From Ephemerocybe angulata (lineage: Eukaryota; Basidiomycota; Agaricomycetes; Agaricales; Psathyrellaceae): 64,000 nt of DNA. Shown piece by piece: positions 58,290 through 64,000 of the stretch. The stretch's first letter is position 1. Each line of letters starts with the position of its first letter. The translations under genes were made by a program, and so were the position numbers. The notes under the pieces are model-generated. The model did no database searches. It had not been told where the DNA came from and saw only the letters and a list, made by a program, of their open reading frames with translations. Location of the stretch: the NCBI GenBank assembly GCA_013368325.1, contig JAACJK010000109.1, positions 992,001 to 1,056,000 of the forward strand. The letters are read 5' to 3'.

Positions 58290-59776
58290 CTAGTCGTAGG
58301 TGACGGCCAATCGTCCAATGATGTAGTCGCCGGCATTGACAGGCGGATACTTCGCAGGGGAGCCGCAGTTGGGCAAGCACGAGACCTCAGCGTTGAAGTT
58401 GGGGTTGCAGAAGAAGGCAATCGACTGTCGTTGAGGGGTCACCTTTTCCGCGTCGTTGATCTGCTTTCCCTGGGGAGAAACCACTCGGTGCAGCGTGGAC
58501 CTCAGAACATCGTTGCTCCAGCGCGCCAAAAGGTCGCCCACGTTCACCACAATGGTGTCAGGCTACAAGAATAGCTCGTTTTAAGCGGAGCTTTGCTCTT
58601 GAAACAAGAGATCGAACTTACGACTGGTGTTGCCGGGATGAATGTCTTCGTGTGAGGATTCTGTACTTCTAGGCCTCCAACCTAAAGGGAGAAGGTCAAT
58701 GTCGACTCTATGATTGTAAGCGAGACGACGTACGGAGTCCTGGAAAAGGAGCGTCAGGGTACCGTAGTCTGTATACCCCTAGTCAGACAAGATGACTTCC
58801 TTACATAGCGACTTCTTTACCACTGTGAGCACCAGCGCGTGCTTGGCCGTCATTGACGAGCAGAGACGACTTGATAGGCGGATAAGAGAGGAGCCGGAGG
58901 TTATGGCACTGGTCCTGAATCTTGTCGTCGAAGAAACTCTCTCCCAAGTCCAATCCCAGGGCAATGGATCGCATCACGTCGACATGCAGGTTGTGGCAAG
59001 TCTATGAAACGGTATTGGCGATGCCGTCCATGGTAGCAGTAAGGAGGGACAATGCATACCTGGAAGAAGTCGAGCATCGTATGCTTGAATAGGGGAGCAT
59101 CGGACGCCCTCGGCCATTGGTTCTGCCATTCAGAGTCGTATTCGCGGCCAATCTCGTACGTCTCCTTGTAGTCGGGCGCCTTTTCTTTTAAGGCGGCAAT
59201 TTCAGCGGGGTCAGCCGATTGCGTGACGCGCTCGCGGCCAATCTTGACATAGCCCCTATTCGATCGAGGGTCCTCCCATGCAAGGGTGTCCTGAACACCG
59301 TCACGGTAAACTTTAGCACAAATCAAATTGACAAGCCTTGTAACGCGTAGAACATACCTTAATTTCCGAAGGCAGTGCGAAGAACTCTTTGCTCTGAGGC
59401 GATCGTTATTAACGCGGCCGTTTCGCGACGACATTAAAGTCGGGCGTCCTCACCTTGTGGAACGCGGTTTGGACGGTATCTGTCGAGCGGAGACATGGTA
59501 GGATTAAAACAAGTCAATGGTGGATTGGACCCTGACAGTGGCGAGCGCACCTCGAGGAATTCCGTGATTGGATAGGTAGACAAATCCGCTCTCCTTGAAC
59601 GCCGTGACGATCTCCTCGGCCGTCTGTTTCTTTTCAGCACTGGACTTTGCCTGCTTGAACTTGGAGAAATCAATGACGGGAATGGTGAATGCTTTGCTCG
59701 AGCTAGGCACGCCAGTGGCGAATGTGCGCAGGGCAAATCCCTTGCGCGCAACGATGAAAGTTCTGAAGGTAAACAT
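58290..59776 (-). CDS. 2-oxoglutarate/Fe(II)-dependent oxygenase (isopenicillin N synthase-like)
   Basis: Non-haem iron oxygenase of the DIOX_N/2OG-FeII_Oxy class. Starts MFTFRTFIVARKGFALRTFA, a basic amphipathic sequence like a mitochondrial presequence. DIOX_N part: IPVIDFSKFK, FKESGFVYLSNHGIPR, SNRGYVKIGRE. Catalytic double-stranded beta-helix: iron ligands HxD in GAHSDYGTLTLLFQD and His in LHRVVSP, and the oxoglutarate-binding RxS in RQSIAFF. ALGLDLGESFF is also typical. Substrate unknown. Several introns between 58560 and 59560; not every junction was checked. Convergent with the orphan gene, 103 bp between stops. Confidence 0.87.
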
Positions 59777-60390
59777 GGTCAACGTTTAGAGACCAAAGAG
59801 GCCGACGATGCTGAGCCTTTAAAGGCACATCTACTGATGCCCCGTATCATGGCACACGCGGTAATAGATAACACACCCCGGGCCGCCGAGAAGACGCATG
59901 AGGCATTTTGTCGCTGAACTCTGCATATGGCATTGTGCTCGAGATAATATGGCTCGGACTCTCTGGAGTGGATCCTCGAAACATATGATGAGCTTGAGAG
60001 GTACACGACCTTTCCGCCCTTTAACTAGTATTTAAAGCAACGTTGAACATGAGGGCTCTTCACACCGATCCGATTGAGAAGCCTGCAAGATGAGAAACAC
60101 CCCTAGAAAGTCATTTGCGAGGTACGTCGGGGGCAGGCAAGGCACGGTACACGGTGGCACTCATGAGATAGCGACACAGCGCCCCCTCCAGTCCCTCTTC
60201 CTTCTCTTTCCATGGTTCGAACTCAAGCCATTCCAAAGACAGTGGGCAAGTGGTGTTCCATAGTTATGCTAGGATTTTGACGCTCATGCTAATGATGTTT
60301 AGAGGTGGTGGGAGGACGTACCATATGCCGAACTACGCGACGAGGTGAGCTCTAATGCTATCCACTTGCGAAGCTTGAAGGAGGGTACAA
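59777..60390. other. Divergent intergenic region
   Basis: About 610 bp between two starts. A perfect GCCTTTAAAGGC palindrome occurs at 59815-59826, about 40 bp before the oxygenase start. The same 12-mer occurs at 21413. No gene is supported. Confidence 0.45.
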
Positions 60391-61322
60391 ATGCCCATAT
60401 TTAGTTACGCGAACGAGAAGTCCAATCTAATAACCATTCACCTGGACCAAGACAAGGGAGAGAAGAAGGGGTACCTTATATTCACCTTTCTGGTCCTCCT
60501 GCTCGTGTCACTGCCGACTTTTCACCTCTTGTCAAGGCCGCCTGGTCACCTCAAGTACACTGTTGCAGAACCTTCAACACAGCTTAGCACTGAACCTCTC
60601 TCACCTGATGCATCAAGCCTTCACGAGAGTTTCGACTCGCCTGCCGAAGAAGAAGCGAGCGGCGACTCAGAGCGAGGACAAGGCTACGGTCCGAGGCCAA
60701 CAAACCCATCGTGGGACGACCCAAGACCTGCACATCAGTGCATGGCGTTTGGAGAAAAAGAGTACTCAGCACGACTACAGGGCGTCCCCTTGTTTGCAAA
60801 CAGAAAAAATGCTTGCAAAAACACGCCCATTGAAATTCGAGGGCAAACGTTTGAAAGCCCCAACAGTTGCGAGGTCTATTGGCCATTTGGAAGGGTGGTT
60901 GGGCGATGGAAAGTCACAGGTTTGGCGGAATGCTCGCCTCGATGGGGAGGCTTGGAAGACAAGGAAAGCAGGGCTATTCGATCCACTTGCCCCGATATTG
61001 TCCTGACCAACTTTACAGGGATGTGTTGAGAAAGGGATTCGTGTAAGTCTCGGCCCCTCCCAGATATCTTTATCCTCACTAACCGGGCCATACAATCAGC
61101 TCATTGAATCGCGGCTGCGCCAGGTATCTGGTTTGATGAGCGAACGGAAGCTTTGCGAGACTGCCCCCGCTACTGTGAACGGAATTCGCTATGAGCGTCC
61201 GACATCGTGCAAAGACAAGGTCAGCCATCTCTTCAAACTGGTGCTTGAGGGTACTGACAAGGCTGAAGGGGTGGTTCTCCGGAATGCGCGGACAATGGGA
61301 GGTGGAAGATCCAACGTGCTGA
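60391..61322 (+). CDS. Membrane-anchored duplicated-Cys-domain protein (basidiomycete family), first intron with GA donor
   Basis: Fungal family of unknown function with a type II membrane anchor and two similar Cys-containing units. Exons 60391-60963, 61019-61042, 61100-61219 and 61269-61322 total 771 nt and give 256 aa, all junctions in phase 0. The anchor is YLIFTFLVLLLVSLPTFHLL; a charged disordered stretch follows; then CMAFGEKEYSARLQGVPL, CKNTPIEIRGQTFESP, GRVVGRWKVTGLAEC, and, after splicing, GCVEKGIR, CETAPATVNGIRYERPTSC and GMRGQWEVEDPTC. The first intron (60964-61018) begins GA instead of GT. If it is not spliced, the frame stops after 22 extra codons and the second unit is lost. 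Possibly a decaying allele. Confidence 0.72.
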
Positions 61323-61475
61323 CCTTATTCCTTCGTAATTGCATCCAAGTAAACTTATTGTACATAGTTTGTTCCGTGGCTCTTCTAGAGAGGTTATATT
61401 TACGTTGCAGCTGCAGAAGGAGAGCGTAAACGCCTGAAGACAGACATGAGCGTTGTTCCCCCATCAGCTCCCCAT

Positions 61476-63703
61476 CTAAAAGAGGGTTAGCTGAAGAACC
61501 AGGTCGAAAGGAAGGTTAAAGACGCACTCTCCAGCTGCAACCTCATTGCAGCACCTTTCGAATTCCTCTGATACCGATACCTCATCCCATTTTTCTATCG
61601 CGTAGTCCTGAGAAGCTGTTAGACATATTGGGGTGCCAAAGTAAAAGGCAATCACCTCAACTAGAGAGTGCAGCTCATCCCAAGCATAACTGGCAAGAAG
61701 CATGGCGAAGCAGGTGTCTGGAGTGATGGTTGACATGATGTGTTCCAGCGCAAGAACAGAGAGGCTCCGCATAGAGTAGCGATGCGCAACTTGGTACATC
61801 GCCAGTGCAGAAGCAGGAGGGGGAGCTGGGGTCGGATGGGGGTGAGGGTCTGGATTACCTCGCGTCACACGAGGGGATGCCGGATAGTGAGAACCAGTCG
61901 GGAAGCCAGAGGTAGATACAGGGACTGGAATAGGTTTCGAGCGTCCTGGAGCGCTAGATGGACCAGCAGGACTGGACACCCCGGCTGCTGTATTGCTAGT
62001 GGAACGCCTCGGACCTGTTGTGGGCTGCCTCGAAGGTCCGCTAGCTCCGGTAGTCAAAGTGCTCTTCGTATTCGATGGCCTTGTTGTCGACAAGTGGAGA
62101 GGGGGATTGGTAGGAACAGCGTGCTCTTCAGCAGATTTCCTGCTCGTGGACCTACTCACTGGCGCCAAAGCGACACTATCCCCACTTGCAGCGCTTCGAG
62201 CATCATCGTTGTGGCCAGATTTGTGGAATGTCATCCACTCCCACTCGTTCTCCCGGTGGTTCAGGCATTTCGCGCTCCACCCAGCGCCTACCCCCTCAGC
62301 TGCGGCACGGGGGTCGTCATGTTGTTTGAACAGGAGCCAGTTCGCGTAGCAGTATTTTAGCAACCAGTAAATGGTCTCAAACTCTGCCTCCTCTACGACA
62401 ATCGTATGCGTTTTCCTTTCCCCATGTGATAGAGCCGTGTTCTCCGAGAAACTGGAAGTAAGCATGGTGGAGAAATACTCTGAGCGCCGGATGAGGATGT
62501 CGGAATGCGCATAGATAACTCTTTTGCGGCCCGTTATATGAGAAGAGAATGGGGATTGAGAGGAACCGGAGGAATTGGATTGTCTGGAGAGTGACGAAGG
62601 CGAGGATGCCAAATCAGAAGAAGGGTCGGGATGTAGACGCTCAAGGCAAATGAAACGGACATCTCCGGTATCTGAAGTCAGGGTGTAAGCGCCGACCCTA
62701 TCAGCAACCTGGATGAACGGATACATACTGGGATTATCGAGCGAGCTTTCCAGTCCGTCCAGGAGATCTTTAGGAACATAACACACTGAAGGTTGCTGTG
62801 GTATTGTCGGTCCGCTGGGAGTGTGAATTTGGACACATATCACGAAGGAGTTCGTTTGCCTGATTCGCGGGCTGTCCAGTAGGTCGGATAGCACAGGAAG
62901 GGGACATTCTGGGAAGACGGTCAGTATTAAGACCAATTATATGTTGTAAGATGGAAAGAGGCTTACCCCAAACCTCGCTTTCCTGGCGAAATATCCAGTC
63001 ATGCTGCCAAAAGTCCCAAACCCATTCTGGTCTCGCTCCCCGCGCTCCCGCAGCTTCGTCCTGGCACTTGATAGCGGCCATCATGGTAGCTGCCGATTCA
63101 AATCCGCCATGCGCGTAGTCCATTTCCAACGATGTGATATATAGCGAGAGAAACGCCCTTGTGTTATCGTCCGGCGAGGAGCTGGGGGCGATTTCGAGCT
63201 TGTACTTGTCCCCCAGGGTGGGAGACTGCTTGAGGAGCTCGAAGTCATCTGCTGTCAACAGTGGTTCCCCGTCAGCAGGGGCAACGCCTTCGACAAAGTC
63301 CCTGAGCTTCGAGACGTTCTTCACGACCCATTCGAATCCCTGACAGATGCATGTTCAAGAAGTTATGTACAAAAATAAAGTCGATACACACCGTAAGTGA
63401 CCATTGTCGGGTTGTTGTGTCGGCGTTGAGGGGACTCATAGTCGGCGTGAGGGACGAGGTGGTTACTCTTGGAGTGCCACTTCTTGAGCTTGATGAGTAC
63501 GACGAATAGGCTACGTTGGACGTCGTCCTGAGCTCCGAATTAAAGCTTGCCGGGTTTGGTGTTGACTGCGAGGAGCTTTGAGAGGAATGAGCTGGCCGCT
63601 GAGTGTATGTTCCCGGTGTCCAGGGCCAATGGGGTCGTGAGATATGTTGGCTGGTTCGAGGAGAAGCAGAAATGGCACTAGACGAGCGCGTGCTTCCGGA
63701 CAT
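61476..63703 (-). CDS. BTB/POZ domain protein with N-terminal MATH-like region
   Basis: Three exons, 63703-63392, 63339-62967 and 62908-61476, total 2118 nt and 705 aa. It starts MSGSTRSSSAIS with a Ser-rich tail, then a MATH/TRAF-like region (FEWVVKNVSKLRDFVEGV through AEWVWDFW-like PEWVWDFWQHDWIFRQE). The BTB fold has VIYAHSDILIRRSEYFSTML and IVVEEAEFETIYWLLKYCY, interrupted by a long Ser/Pro/Arg-rich insertion (about 250 residues) before the C-terminal helices (YSMRSLSVLALEHI, FAMLLASYAWDELHSLVEVI). Such proteins are abundant in mushrooms and act as Cul3 adaptors in other eukaryotes. Partners here are unknown. Confidence 0.82.
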
Positions 63704-64000
63704 TGAACTGAAAACCCGTTGACGTTCTCTCGAAGGGTTCAAATGACAAAGGACCACAGCCGGTTCTACTATTACCGCTTTGGGAATGGGTGAACAAACA
63801 GGTTCCGCACAGGGTAGAGGCGGACAAAAATAGATTCTTAGGGGCATGGGCTGGCATGGGTCACTCAAATATGTAAGTACTGATCATGAACTCGCAGAGG
63901 TCACAAGAAGCTGATAATGTGTCTATTTTATGGTTTTATCCAACCTAATACGTTTCCCAGTGAAAGTCAGGCAGCACTTCACGCATCACTTTCAATATCA

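Noticed and set aside
57605..58420. Long minus-strand frame of 271 codons
   Set aside because: It is antisense to the last exon of the 57127-58186 gene; its Leu/Arg/Ala-rich composition is what GC-rich third positions give on the other strand, and it has no domain.
60190..60240. Possible tRNA B box (ggttcgaactc near 60213)
   Set aside because: No A box, acceptor stem or cloverleaf can be formed around it.

Overview
This is nuclear DNA of a filamentous basidiomycete, most likely a mushroom-forming Agaricomycete. The evidence is dense single-gene spacing (31 protein genes in 64 kb), many very short introns (about 38 to 65 nt) in nearly every gene, overall moderate GC, and lineage-typical families: a long-tailed BTB/POZ protein, an F-box protein, Kre9/Knh1-like GPI proteins, and a membrane-anchored duplicated-Cys protein. 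I saw no rRNA, tRNA, CRISPR array or intact transposon. Gene models were built by hand from splice signals. Where I say the exon lengths sum to a multiple of three, I added them up.

Layout. 0.5-13.6 kb: LCL2, an SP/TP-rich orphan, the largest RNA polymerase I subunit RPA190 (15 exons), a Laa2-like AP-1/clathrin accessory protein, the Pol I initiation factor RRN11, and the 60S assembly factor RIX1. Three of these six act in rRNA synthesis or ribosome assembly. 13.8-22.8 kb: exocyst SEC10, mitochondrial AUH-type 3-methylglutaconyl-CoA hydratase, an intronless F-box gene, and a signal-peptide-bearing YcaC-like isochorismatase. 23.5-35.2 kb: a mucin-like single-pass membrane protein, a coiled-coil orphan, two Kre9/Knh1-like GPI proteins, a CHR chromate transporter, and a convergent pair made of quinolinate phosphoribosyltransferase and an ACMSD-like decarboxylase. 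36.5-44.7 kb: GNAT acetyltransferase, a PNPOx-like/ferredoxin-reductase-like fusion, a KCH-family potassium transport protein, the ER-Golgi cargo receptor SVP26, and ESCRT-III DID2/CHMP1. 45.3-54.1 kb: a disordered Ser/Pro-rich protein, a mitochondrial CYS2/MET2-type acyltransferase, ESCRT-III VPS60/CHMP5, and an aldehyde dehydrogenase. 54.6-63.7 kb: RCC1 (Ran GEF), an orphan, a 2-oxoglutarate oxygenase, the duplicated-Cys membrane protein and the BTB protein.

Functional themes. (1) Pol I transcription and 60S biogenesis (RPA190, RRN11, RIX1). (2) Membrane traffic (Laa2-like, SEC10, SVP26, DID2, VPS60). (3) NAD/tryptophan branch-point metabolism (QPRT, ACMSD-like). (4) Cell surface (mucin-like sensor, two GPI proteins). 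The most unusual sequence features are three consecutive microexons of 14, 18 and 21 nt encoding the catalytic heart of RPA190, the QPRT/ACMSD pairing, and an otherwise intact gene whose first intron has a GA donor instead of GT. No single cassette looks like a new defence or mobile system.
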